64,000 nucleotides of DNA. Source: Pseudomonas persica. GTDB taxonomy: Bacteria; Pseudomonadota; Gammaproteobacteria; Pseudomonadales; Pseudomonadaceae. The notes under the pieces are model-generated. The model saw nothing but the letters and a program-made list of their open reading frames with translations. It was not told where the DNA came from and searched no databases. The position numbers were made by a program, and so were the translations under genes. The DNA is taken from NCBI RefSeq assembly GCF_900291015.1, contig NZ_OLKL01000034.1, forward strand, positions 1-64,000, in the 5' to 3' direction. This document shows positions 42,207 through 51,700 of the stretch, piece after piece. The stretch's first letter is position 1, and each line of letters begins with the position of its first letter.

Positions 42207-42587
42207 ATGGCACATGCAGACATCATCTACACCCCGGACCCGGACGCCGAGTCGATCTCCTCCGACGTCGCCGAATTCAACGGCGTGCTGGTTACCACGC
42301 AGATTCCGACCCACGCCGATGGCAGCCTGGAACTGGGCGGCATCGTCGCGCAGAGCGAGTGCACCCTGCAGGCGCTGAAAGTGGCGCTGGAGAAGGCCGG
42401 CAGCGGCATGGACCGGGTGCTGCACCTGACCATCTACCTCACCGACATGGCCGACCGCGCCGCGTTCAACGAGGTGTACCAGCGCTTCTTCAGCAAGCCC
42501 TGGCCGGTACGCGCCGCCGTGGGTGTGGCTGCACTGGCGTTCGAAGGCATGCGCGTGGAAGTGACCGCAATGGCCGCCAAGCGCTGA
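42207..42587 (+). CDS. ridA: RidA family enamine/imine deaminase
   Basis: This 126-residue protein is a RidA/YjgF trimer subunit. Core features are 'FNGVLVTTQIPTHADGSLELGGIVAQSECTLQALKVAL', 'LHLTIYLTDMADRAAFNEVY' and 'PWPVRAAVGVAALAFEGMRVEVTAMA', which includes the key Arg. These enzymes hydrolyse reactive 2-aminoacrylate-type imines formed by PLP enzymes. The mobile element ends 12 bp before the start codon, so the native upstream promoter has been displaced. Confidence 0.9.
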   Translation: MAHADIIYTPDPDAESISSDVAEFNGVLVTTQIPTHADGSLELGGIVAQSECTLQALKVALEKAGSGMDRVLHLTIYLTDMADRAAFNEVYQRFFSKPWPVRAAVGVAALAFEGMRVEVTAMAAKR

Positions 42588-42604
42588 TTCACCTTCACGG
42601 GCCC

Positions 42605-42686
42605 TATCGCCGGCAAGCCAGCTCCCACCTCGACCGCATCAGCCAGCCATATGCTCTCCCTGTGGGAGCTGGCTTGCCGGTGATGA
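42605..42686. repeat. REP pair
   Basis: Inverted REP pair (cgccggcaagccagctccca type, one arm diverged) between ridA and rlhA. Confidence 0.85.
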
Positions 42687-42789
42687 GGCCGCTGCCGGCA
42701 GTACACCTCTCGGCACCCCAATGATGCCGCCAGCCCGTTTCGCCGCTACAATGCCCGCCTAAACCGTGACAGCCCGAACCTATAACGAC

Positions 42790-44790
42790 ATGTCCCTTCC
42801 AAAGAATCACCTGGAACTGCTCAGCCCTGCCCGTGACGTGGCCATCGCCCGTGAAGCGATCCTGCATGGCGCTGACGCCATCTACATCGGTGGCCCGAGC
42901 TTCGGCGCGCGCCATAACGCCTGCAACGAAGTCAGCGATATCGCCGAACTGGTCGCGTTCGCCCATCGCCACCATGCACGCGTGTTCACCACCATCAACA
43001 CCATCCTTCACGACAACGAGCTGGAACCCGCGCGCAAGCTGATCCACCAGCTCTACGACGCCGGTGTCGACGCGCTGATCGTGCAGGACCTGGGGGTGAT
43101 GGAACTGGACATCCCGCCGATCGAACTGCACGCCAGCACCCAGACCGACATCCGCACCCTGGAACGGGCCAGGTTCCTCGACCAGGCCGGCTTTTCCCAG
43201 CTGGTACTGGCCCGTGAGCTGAACCTGCAGCAAATCCGTACCATCGCCGCCGAAACCGACGCCGCAATCGAGTTTTTCATTCACGGTGCGCTGTGCGTGG
43301 CGTTCTCCGGCCAGTGCAACATCTCCCATGCGCAGACCGGCCGCAGCGCCAACCGTGGCGACTGCTCGCAAGCCTGCCGCCTGCCCTACACCCTGAAGGA
43401 TGACCAGGGCCGCGTGGTCGCGTTCGAGAAGCACCTGCTGTCGATGAAGGACAACAACCAGACCGCCAACCTGGCTGACCTGGTCGATGCCGGCGTGCGC
43501 TCGTTCAAGATCGAAGGCCGCTACAAGGACATGGCCTATGTGAAGAACATCACCGCCCACTACCGCAAGGAGCTCGACGCCATCCTCGAAGGGCGCCCGG
43601 AACTGGCCCGTGCCTCCAGCGGCCGCACCGAGCACTTCTTCGTACCCGACCCGGACAAGACGTTCCACCGCGGCAGCACCGACTATTTCGTCACCGACCG
43701 CAAGGTCGATATTGGCGCCTTCGACTCGCCAACCTTCACCGGCCTGCCGGTGGGCGTAGTGGAAAAGGTCGGCAAGCGTGACATGCAAGTGGTCACCAAG
43801 GCGCCGCTGACCAACGGCGACGGCCTCAATGTGCTGGTCAAGCGTGAAGTAGTGGGCTTCCGCGCCAACATCGCCGAACCGCGTGGCGAGTTCGAGGAAG
43901 ACGGCGAGAAGCGCTACCGCTATCGCGTCGAGCCCAACGAAATGCCCGAAGGCCTGCACAAGCTGCGGCCCAACCACCCGCTGTCGCGCAACCTTGACCA
44001 CAACTGGCAGCAGGCCCTGCAACGCACCTCGGCCGAGCGCCGCGTCGGCGTGCAATGGCACGCGGTACTGCGCGAGCAACGCCTGGCGCTGACCGTCACC
44101 AGCGAGGAAGGCGTGAGCGCGCAAGTGGCACTGGACGGCCCGTTCGGCCCGGCCAACAAGCCGCAGCAGGCGCTGGACCAGTTGCACGACCTGCTCGGCC
44201 AGTTGGGTACCACCCTGTACCACGCCGACAGCATCGAGCTGGACGCCCCGCAGGCGTATTTCATCCCCAACTCGCAGCTCAAGGCCTTGCGCCGCGAAGC
44301 CATCGAGGCGCTGACTGAAGCACGGCTGCAGGCGCACCCGCGTGGCGGGCGCAAGGCCGAGAGCACGCCGCCACCGGTATACCCCGAGTCGCACCTGTCG
44401 TTCCTGGCCAACGTGTACAACCAGAAGGCCCGCGACTTCTACCACCGCCACGGCGTGCAGCTGATCGATGCGGCCTACGAGGCCCATGAAGAGCACGGCG
44501 AAGTGCCGGTGATGATCACCAAGCACTGCCTGCGCTTCTCCTTCAACCTGTGCCCCAAGCAGGCCAAGGGCGTGACCGGCGTGCGCACCAAGGTGGCGCC
44601 GATGCAGCTGATTCAGGGTGATGAAGTGCTGACCCTGAAGTTCGACTGCAAGCCGTGCGAAATGCATGTGATCGGCAAGATGAAAAGCCACATCATCGAC
44701 CTGCCGACCCCGGGCAGCGCGGTGGCCCAGGTAGTGGGGCATATCAGCCCGGAAGACCTGCTGAAGACCATTCCACGCGGGCCGCACTGA
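42790..44790 (+). CDS. rlhA: 23S rRNA 5-hydroxycytidine C2501 synthase (U32 peptidase family)
   Basis: This 666-residue protein matches RlhA (YdcP). The U32 domain starts 'LELLSPARDVAIAREAILHGADAIYIGGPSFGAR' and carries the cysteines of the family iron-sulfur site in 'GALCVAFSGQCNISHAQTGRSANRGDCSQACRLPY'. A long C-terminal region (DUF3656 type) follows, ending with 'CKPCEMHVIGKM'. Full length (about 650-670) and the C-terminal extension separate it from shorter TrhP/UbiU-type U32 proteins. The ATG at 42790 was chosen over a GTG at 42766; neither has a strong ribosome-binding site. Confidence 0.87.
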   Translation: MSLPKNHLELLSPARDVAIAREAILHGADAIYIGGPSFGARHNACNEVSDIAELVAFAHRHHARVFTTINTILHDNELEPARKLIHQLYDAGVDALIVQDLGVMELDIPPIELHASTQTDIRTLERARFLDQAGFSQLVLARELNLQQIRTIAAETDAAIEFFIHGALCVAFSGQCNISHAQTGRSANRGDCSQACRLPYTLKDDQGRVVAFEKHLLSMKDNNQTANLADLVDAGVRSFKIEGRYKDMAYVKNITAHYRKELDAILEGRPELARASSGRTEHFFVPDPDKTFHRGSTDYFVTDRKVDIGAFDSPTFTGLPVGVVEKVGKRDMQVVTKAPLTNGDGLNVLVKREVVGFRANIAEPRGEFEEDGEKRYRYRVEPNEMPEGLHKLRPNHPLSRNLDHNWQQALQRTSAERRVGVQWHAVLREQRLALTVTSEEGVSAQVALDGPFGPANKPQQALDQLHDLLGQLGTTLYHADSIELDAPQAYFIPNSQLKALRREAIEALTEARLQAHPRGGRKAESTPPPVYPESHLSFLANVYNQKARDFYHRHGVQLIDAAYEAHEEHGEVPVMITKHCLRFSFNLCPKQAKGVTGVRTKVAPMQLIQGDEVLTLKFDCKPCEMHVIGKMKSHIIDLPTPGSAVAQVVGHISPEDLLKTIPRGPH

Positions 44791-44810
44791 TCATTGGCCT
44801 GTAAGGGCCC

Positions 44811-44956
44811 TTTCGCGGCTAAAGCCGCCCACAGGAACTGCGCCAACCCTCACGGTCGGTACAGTACCTGTGGGAGCGGGTTTACCCGCGAACACCGGCG
44901 TAGCCGGTGCCATCCACCGCGGTGCCTGATTCGCGGGTGAACCCGCTCGCACAGGG
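44811..44956. repeat. Cluster of three REP elements
   Basis: One degenerate (44811-44835) and two good REP elements (44868-44893 and 44930-44956) with an accggcgtagccggt hairpin between them. They fill most of the gap between rlhA and the convergent regulator gene. Confidence 0.85.
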
Positions 44957-45061
44957 ATCGCGCAAGGCCCTGGCCTGTAGAAGCAATGACCTGAATCAAA
45001 GACCTTGAAGCCTGCGCGGCCGTTGTGGGAGCGCACCAATACATGACCTTTGCGCTGCCAG

Positions 45062-46387
45062 TCAGCGCATCTGATGCTTGTGCAGCAACCGATAGAAAGT
45101 CGGCCGGGAAATGCCCAGCATCTTGGCCGCCACGCTCAGGTTGTCACTGTGCCGGCTAAGGACATCGCACAGCGCCTGGCGCTCGGCCCGAAGCTTGTAC
45201 TCCTCCAGCGTGCCCAGCGGTTGCTGCACCTGGTCGAGGGTTTGCAACCCCAGGTCCTGCGCCTCGATTTGCCGGCCTTCGGCCAGCACCAGCCCGCGCC
45301 GTACCCGGTTGGCCAGTTCGCGGACATTGCCCGGCCAGTCATGCCGGCCCATGGCCGCCAGGGCATGGTCGCTGAACGAACGTGGTCGGCGCCCGGTTTC
45401 CAGGCTGTAAAAATGGGCAAAATGACTGGCCAGCATCGACAGGTCGCCATGCCGGTCGCGCAAAGGCGCGGTCACTACCTGCAATACGTTCAGGCGGTAA
45501 TACAGGTCTTCGCGAAAGCGCCCTTGCTCGATGGCCCTTTCCAGGTCCACGTGGGTAGCCGCCAGTACCCGCACATCCACCGGGATCGGCTGGCTGCCGC
45601 CCACCCGCTCAATGTGTTTTTCCTGCAGAAAGCGCAACAGATTGGCCTGCAACTCCAACGGCAGGTCGCCAACTTCGTCAAGGAACAACGTGCCACCATG
45701 GGCCGCTTCGATGCGCCCGGTTTTGCGCTGATGGGCACCGGTGAAAGCGCCCTTCTCATGACCGAACAGTTCGGACTGGATCAGGTGCTCGGGGATCGCT
45801 CCACAGTTGATGGCAATGAACGGCTGCTCGCTGCGTTGCGACTGGCGGTGCAGGGTGCGCGCCACCAGTTCCTTGCCGGTGCCACTTTCACCGCGGATCA
45901 GCACCGGCGATTCGGTGGGCGCCAGCTTGCCCAGCAGCTTGCGCAGCTCGCGGATCGGGCGGCTCTCGCCGAGCAGCTCGTGGCTCGCTTCTTCCACCCT
46001 TGCCGCCCCTTTGCCACGCAGGCGCGCCATGCCGAAGGCCCGGCCCAGGGTGACCTGCACGCGGGAAACGTCGAACGGCAAGGTGTGGAAATCGAAGAAC
46101 CATTCGCAAACAAAATCGCCGACAGCCGGCATGCGCAGCTGTTCGGCGCTGAGCACGGCAATCCATTCGGTGTTGCTGCGCTTGATCAAGTCCCTGACCC
46201 CGTCCGGGCGCCTCAGGTGCGACGCCTGCAAGCGCAACAGGCCCACATCGCAAGGATGATCCAGCGCGGCACCGAGCATGCAGCTGTCAACATCCCAGCC
46301 TGCGCTGCGCAAGCCAGGCAACAAACGGTGGCAGTCATCGCAGGGGTCGACGATGAGCAAACGGCGTTGGGCGGCAGGTTGCTGCAT
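45062..46387 (-). CDS. Sigma-54-dependent regulator with a degenerate receiver (VpsR/FleQ-like)
   Basis: This 441-residue enhancer-binding protein has an N-terminal receiver-like domain (1-130) in which the phospho-acceptor Asp is not evident. The AAA+ domain (about 140-370) has Walker A 'GESGTGKELVAR', the 'GAFTGA' sigma-54 contact loop, Walker B 'GGTLFLDEVGDLP' and the Arg finger region 'FREDLYYRLNV'. The end is a Fis-type HTH ('LSVAAKMLGISRPTFYRLL'). Loss of the Asp suggests control by a ligand such as c-di-GMP, as in VpsR. Its target promoters are unknown; sigma-54 promoters with palindromes do exist in the first 22 kb of the window. Confidence 0.9.
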   Translation of the reverse strand: MQQPAAQRRLLIVDPCDDCHRLLPGLRSAGWDVDSCMLGAALDHPCDVGLLRLQASHLRRPDGVRDLIKRSNTEWIAVLSAEQLRMPAVGDFVCEWFFDFHTLPFDVSRVQVTLGRAFGMARLRGKGAARVEEASHELLGESRPIRELRKLLGKLAPTESPVLIRGESGTGKELVARTLHRQSQRSEQPFIAINCGAIPEHLIQSELFGHEKGAFTGAHQRKTGRIEAAHGGTLFLDEVGDLPLELQANLLRFLQEKHIERVGGSQPIPVDVRVLAATHVDLERAIEQGRFREDLYYRLNVLQVVTAPLRDRHGDLSMLASHFAHFYSLETGRRPRSFSDHALAAMGRHDWPGNVRELANRVRRGLVLAEGRQIEAQDLGLQTLDQVQQPLGTLEEYKLRAERQALCDVLSRHSDNLSVAAKMLGISRPTFYRLLHKHQMR

Positions 46388-46729
46388 GACCAGTCCTTGG
46401 CGCCAGTTTTCGGTTTTGTGAAATAAAACAGCAAGTTGTGGCGCCCGATTAACAGTAGCAACGAAGTTGACGGTTCCCAGTACCGTCTGTCTGCCGAATC
46501 ATTTTTTTACAATGCGTGACGGGAATTTTCGCACTTTATCGACATCACATGGCGGCATAGGCAAGAACGGATTTGACCCTGCAAAAATTTTTTACATCCA
46601 ATGTGTGACTTGCCCCCGGACAACGAGCATCAGTACACATAACCCCGCGCTGCACTTCGCGATAACCGAGGCGACTTTGAAGCAACGCGGACCTCACTTC
46701 GCTGTTTGGGACCATAGAGAGACCGAACC
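46388..46729. other. Intergenic region between divergent genes
   Basis: This 342-bp gap separates the sigma-54 regulator from the plus-strand gene at 46730. It is fairly AT-rich and must hold both promoters, but no promoter consensus or gene is convincing. Confidence 0.4.
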
Positions 46730-46996
46730 ATGAATGCCCCGCTCCGTGTCAACGAAGCACTGCTGATTGCCGACCACGCCTTCGAACCTTTCCAGTGCGT
46801 AGCCTGGGATGCACCCAACGGTACTGGTGAGCTGAGCCTGGCAGTGATCGACCGGACCAGCACCCGCATCGGCAGCAAGCAAGTATCCTCGCGTATCTAC
46901 TCCGACCCGGCCCGGTGGGCCAGCCTGATCGAAGAAGTGCGCGCCGAACTGTGCGAAAAAGGTTACGACCTGCAACCGTGGTCGATGCCGAAATAA
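46730..46996 (+). CDS. Conserved hypothetical protein
   Basis: This 88-residue protein is soluble and not recognised as a named family. It contains 'FQCVAWDAPNGTGELSLAVID' and 'SRIYSDPARWASLIEEVRAELCEKGYDL'. GAGAG lies upstream of the ATG. It is monocistronic, with hairpins downstream. Confidence 0.7.
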   Translation: MNAPLRVNEALLIADHAFEPFQCVAWDAPNGTGELSLAVIDRTSTRIGSKQVSSRIYSDPARWASLIEEVRAELCEKGYDLQPWSMPK

Positions 46997-47011
46997 TATC
47001 GGCCGGCAAAC

Positions 47012-47037
47012 CAAGTGCGTGCGCAGCCACGCACTTG
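47012..47037. terminator. Hairpin between convergent genes
   Basis: Perfect 10-bp stem CAAGTGCGTG/CACGCACTTG with a 6-base loop. A second weak GTTGC/GCAAC hairpin followed by TTTT is at 47050-47070. Together they probably end transcription from the left. Confidence 0.5.
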
Positions 47038-47102
47038 TACAACTTCCGGGTTGCTGTTCTGGCAACTTTTCTTATTGCGACATAGTGTCGCATCGATACT
47101 TT

Positions 47103-47776
47103 TCAATTCATCAGCCTGAACTGTTGCAGGTGCTGGTAATCAGCCTGTAGTTGTTGCGCCAGACGCTGCGCGCGGCCCAGGCGCACCGGCGCCAGTTCCA
47201 TATCCACCAGCAAAGTGGCACACGGCATCGGCTGCACGGCGTTCCAGTGCTGCAGGCGACCATCGGTAAACACCAGACAGCGCAGCGCCTCTTCGGGGTG
47301 GGCCCGTTGCCGCACCAGTAACCAGTGTCGAGCCTGTTCCAGTGCAGCGATCAACGGCGTTCCGCCACCGGCACCCAAGGCTTGCAGCCAAGGTTGCAAA
47401 GCGGCCGAGGCCTTCAGGCCGTGGCGCTGCCACTGCGGCGTGCTTCCGCTGGCGGTAAGCAGCGCCAGCCGGGCACGCTGGCGGTAGGCCTGGTCGAACA
47501 GCGCCGCCAGCAGCCCTTTGGTTTGCGCCAGCGTCTGGTGGCGGCGGGTCGAGGCCGAAGCATCGACGATAACCAACCACAGTTCTGCGGGCTTGGCCTG
47601 GCGTTGCTGCCAGCACAGGTCCTGACGCTGGCTTGGCCGGCCCTTGAGCAGGGTCGGCAGCCAGGCCACCCGACCGGCCGCGGCACTGCGCGCCCGGCCC
47701 CGGCTGGCACCGTACTGCTTACCTGCGCCCGCTTTGGCATCCGCCCGTTTGGCTGGTGGCTGGGGGATGCTCAGGG
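47103..47776 (-). CDS. VWA domain of ChlD/CobT-type chelatase, expressed by -1 frameshift
   Basis: This reading frame (224 codons from the frameshift site at 47777) encodes a von Willebrand A domain: 'LWLVIVDASASTRRHQTLAQ' holds the MIDAS DxSxS, with 'GAGGGTPLIAALEQA' and 'CLVFTDGRL' as further MIDAS elements. An Arg/Ala-rich linker precedes it. The frame has no good start of its own; a GTG at 47669 has no clear ribosome-binding site. It is open without a stop back to the slippery site and is best read as the C-terminal part of a 563-residue ChlD-like protein made by frameshifting from the ATPase gene. Confidence 0.8.
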
Positions 47777-48793
47777 CTTTTTTGCCCAGTTCGGCACCTC
47801 ACGACGGGCGCCGCTGGCCACCGGCTGCGCCGGCATTGCGCCCCAGTCACCCTGCCCGCCCTGTTCACCAGGGTTGCCTGCGCCTTGCTGACCGGGCTGC
47901 TGCTCAGGCTGCTGCGGCGCCGAAGGTGGGTTGGCCTGGGGCGTAACGCGGCGGCGATGGCGCAAGGCGAACTCGGCCACTGCATCGACATCGGCTTGTT
48001 CGATGGCCGCGCCACCGCGCCAGGCACAGTGGGCGCGTGCGGCGCGCAGCCAGACCAGGTCGGCGCGCAGGCCGTCGACCCCGGCGGCGTAGCAGCGTTC
48101 GGTGATCCAGGCCAGCGCCTGGTCGTCCAGGGCAATGCCGGCCAGGGCGTGGCGCGCCACCTGGCAGCGCTCGCGCAATTGCATCTGGGCCTCGGCCCAT
48201 TGCGCGCAGAAGGCCTGCGGGTCGCTGTCGAAGGCCAGGCGACGGCGAATGATCTGTTGCCGTGCCTCGGGCTCGGGCAAGCCTTCCAGCGCCACGTTCA
48301 GGCCAAAGCGGTCGAGCAGTTGCGGGCGCAGTTCGCCCTCCTCCGGGTTCATGGTGCCGATCAGCACGAAACGGGCACTGTGCCGGTGCGAGATACCATC
48401 GCGCTCGACGCGGTTGGTGCCGCTGGCGGCCACGTCGAGCAACAGGTCTACCAAGGTGTCAGGCAGCAGGTTGACTTCATCGACATACAACACACCGCCA
48501 TCGGCCTGGGCCAGCACCCCCGGGGAAAACTGGGCCTTGCCCTGCCCCAGCGCGGCATCCAGGTCGAGGGTGCCGACCAACCGTTCTTCGCTGGCGCCCA
48601 GTGGCAGGGTGACGAACGGGCCCTCACCGAGCAGGTCGGCCAAGCCTCGGGCCAGGGTACTCTTGGCCATGCCACGCGGCCCCTCGATCAGCACGCCGCC
48701 GATCTTCGGGTCGATGGCGGTCAGGCACAGTGCCAGTTTCAGGTCGTCCGCAGCGACCACGGCGGCCAGCGGAAATTGCACGGGTTCACTCAT
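47771..48793 (-). CDS. ChlI/CobS-type AAA+ chelatase ATPase (short frame of chlID)
   Basis: This 340-residue AAA+ protein matches the Mg/Co-chelatase ATPase subunit: Walker A 'GPRGMAKSTLARGL', Walker B 'GGVLYVDEVNLLPDTLV', sensor 1 'FVLIGTMNPEEGELRPQLLDRFGL' and the helical lid after residue 190. A Pro/Gln-rich tail (about 300-335) ends at a TGA directly after a slippery A-AAA-AAG. Normal termination yields this ATPase; a -1 shift yields a longer ChlD-like protein with a VWA domain. Both should partner CobN in cobalt insertion. The start lies 1 bp after the cobN stop. Confidence 0.88.
   Translation of the reverse strand: MSEPVQFPLAAVVAADDLKLALCLTAIDPKIGGVLIEGPRGMAKSTLARGLADLLGEGPFVTLPLGASEERLVGTLDLDAALGQGKAQFSPGVLAQADGGVLYVDEVNLLPDTLVDLLLDVAASGTNRVERDGISHRHSARFVLIGTMNPEEGELRPQLLDRFGLNVALEGLPEPEARQQIIRRRLAFDSDPQAFCAQWAEAQMQLRERCQVARHALAGIALDDQALAWITERCYAAGVDGLRADLVWLRAARAHCAWRGGAAIEQADVDAVAEFALRHRRRVTPQANPPSAPQQPEQQPGQQGAGNPGEQGGQGDWGAMPAQPVASGARREVPNWAKKP
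47777..47800 (-). promoter_or_regulatory. Programmed -1 frameshift signal
   Basis: The minus strand carries the slippery heptamer A-AAA-AAG (47783-47777) in frame, two codons before a TGA (47773-47771). GAGGTG (47800-47795), an internal Shine-Dalgarno-like stimulator, lies 11 bases upstream. Frameshifting enters the VWA frame exactly. Confidence 0.78.
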
Positions 48794-48794
48794 T

Positions 48795-51700
48795 TCAAGC
48801 CTGTTCCTCGCCGTCGAGCAGTTGTTCCTCGAGGGCTTCGCGGTAGTCGCCAGGCGCCTGCCACAGGCCGCGCTGCTGGGCCTCCAGCAAACGCTCGGTA
48901 AGGTCGCGCAGGGCCTCGGGGTTGTGCTCGCGCATGAAATCGCGGGTCGCCGGGTCGAGCACGTAGGCATCGGCCAGCGCCTGGTAATGATGGTCGTCGA
49001 TCAGCTGCGTGGTGGCGTCGAAGGCGAACAGGTTGTCGACTGTCGCGGCCATCTCGAAGGCGCCTTTGTAGCCATGGCGCTTGACCCCGTCGATCCACTT
49101 CGGGTTAAGCGCCCGGGCGCGGATGACCCGGTTCAACTCTTCCTTGAGGGTACGGATGCGCGGCCGATCGGCCTGGCTGTGGTCGCCGTGGTAGCTGGCC
49201 ACTGCCGCACCGGACAGGGTTTCCGACGCCGCCAGCATGCCACCCTGGAACTGGTAGTAGTCGTTGGAGTCGAGCAGGTCGTGCTCGTGGTTGTCCTGGT
49301 TCTGCAGCACCGCCTGCACTTTGGCCAGGCGCTGGGCGAACTGGGCGCGCGCCGGGGTGCCGTCGTCGCTGGCGCCGTAGGCATAGCCGCCGTGGTTGAG
49401 GTAAACCTCGGCCAGGTCGTCACGGCTGTGCCACAGGCGCCCGTCGATGGCGTTCTGCACCCCGGCGCCATAGGCCCCGGGCTTGGCACCGAACACCCGC
49501 CAGCCGGCCTGGCGCGCGGCCTGCTCGGCGTCCACGCCCTGCGCCTGCAGCGCGGCACGCTCGCTACGCACGCGGGCGGCCAGGGGGTTGAGATCGTCGG
49601 GTTCGTCCAGTGCGGCCACCGCCTGCACGGCGGCATCGAACAGGCGAATGAGGTTGCCGAAGGCGTCACGGAAAAAACCGGAAACGCGCAAGGTCACGTC
49701 CACCCGCGGGCGGTCGAGCAGGCTGAGCGGCAGGATTTCGAAATCGTCGACCCGCTGGCTGCCGGTGGCCCACACCGGTCGCACCCCCATCAGCGCCATG
49801 GCCTGGGCGATGTCATCGCCGCCGGTACGCATGGTTGCCGTGCCCCACACCGACAGGCCGAGCTGACGCAGGTGATCGCCGTGGTCCTGCAGGTGGCGCT
49901 CGAGGATCAGGTTGGCCGAGGCGAAGCCCAGGCGCCAGGCGGTGGTGGTGGGCAGGTTGCGCACGTCCACGGTATAGAAGTTGCGACCGGTGGGCAGCAC
50001 GTCCAGGCGCCCACGGCTTGGCGCGCCACTGGGCCCGGCGGGCACGAAGCGCCCGGCCAGCGCCGCCAGCAGGCCGTTCATTTCGGCGCTGCCGCAGGCG
50101 TCCAGGCTGGGTGCCACCGCTTCGCGCAGCGCCTGCACCACGTCGTGCACCGGCTGCCATTCGCTCAGGGCAGGTAACGGTACGGTTCCGCCCAGCGCCT
50201 GGTCGATGACCTGCAGCGCCAACAGTTCGAGGCGCTCGCGAGTATCGCCACAGGTGCGCCAGGGCTCGCTGCTCATGGCCTGCAACTGCTCAGGGCGCGC
50301 GCCCTGCCACGGCTGCCCGAGTTCGCAATCGAGCGGGTCGAAACCCGGCACCAGCGCCCTGGCCAGGGCCCGCAGCAGGCTGGCATTGCCGCCGCGACCG
50401 TCGCCACGCTCGACCCGCACCAGCGCCAGCAAGGTATCCAGGCGCAGCCGGCCCTCAGGCGATTGACCGAACACATGCAGGCCATCGCGAATCTGCGACT
50501 CCTTCAGGTCACACAGATAGGTGTCCAGGCGCGGCAGCCACACGGCGGCATCGTCCAGTTGGCCTTCCAGCTGCAGTTCGCGGTCGATGTGGTTGACCTT
50601 GACCAGCTCGAGAATGTCGCGCTGCAACTCGCGGGCCCGCCGTGGATCGAGCAGTTGTGCTTCGTAGAACTCGTCGGCCAGCTGCTCCAGGTGGCGCAAC
50701 GGGCCATAGGTTTCGGCACGGGTCAGCGGTGGCATCAGGTGGTCGATGATCACCGCCTGGGTACGGCGCTTGGCCTGGGCACCCTCGCCCGGGTCGTTGA
50801 CGATGAACGGGTAGATGTTCGGCAGCGGGCCGAGCAAGGCGTCCGGCCAGCACTGCGCCGACAACCCGACGCCCTTGCCGGGCAGCCATTCGAGGTTGCC
50901 GTGCTTGCCGACGTGGATCACCGCGTCGGCGGCAAAGGCATGGCGCAGCCAGAAGTGGAACGCCAGGTAACCGTGCGGCGGCACCAGGTCCGGGTCGTGG
51001 TACACCGCGCTGGGGTCCACCTGGTAGCCCCGCGCCGGCTGGATGCCGACGAAGGTCAGGCCAAAGCGCAGACCGGCCACCATCAGCCGGCCACTGCGGT
51101 ACATCGGGTCCTGCTGCGGTGGCCCCCAGCGCTCCAGCACTGCCTGGCGGTTGGCCTCGGGCAGGCGCTCGAAGGCGGCCTGGTAATCGGCCAGGCTCAG
51201 GCTCTGCGCGCAGGGGCGCAGGTCCAGTTGGTCGAGGTCGTTGGTCACGCCACCGAGCAACTGGCGGATCAGTTGCGTGCCGCTGCCCGGCAAGTCGGCC
51301 AGCGGGTAGCCCTCGGCCTGCAGGGCCTTGAGGATGTTCAGCGCCGCCGCCGGGGTGTCCAGACCAACGCCGTTGCCAATGCGGCCATCCCGGGTCGGGT
51401 AGTTGGCCAGCACCAGGGCCACGCGCTTCTGGGCATTCGGCAGGCGCGCCAGCTCGACCCAGCGGCGGGCCAGCTCGGCGACAAAGTCCATGCGCTCGGG
51501 GTGGGCGCGGTAGCAGACCACGTCGGACTGGCTGCGCTCGCTGCGCCAGGCCATGTCCTTGAAACTGACCGGGCGGGTGATGATGCGCCCGTCCAGTTCG
51601 GGCAAGGCAATGTGCATGGCCAGGTCACGCGCCCCCAGGCCCTGCTCGCTGGCTTCCCAGCCGGGCTGGTTGTCTTGCGCGCAGATGGCCTGCAGCACCG

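Noticed and set aside
42604..44787. A 727-codon minus-strand open frame opposite rlhA
   Set aside because: Antisense shadow; it is His/Val/Gly/Gln-skewed and has no domain, while the plus strand is a full-length RlhA.
47669..47776. The break between the chelatase ATPase and VWA frames considered as a pseudogene mutation or sequencing error
   Set aside because: The slippery heptamer, internal Shine-Dalgarno-like site and position match known programmed frameshifting in this family.
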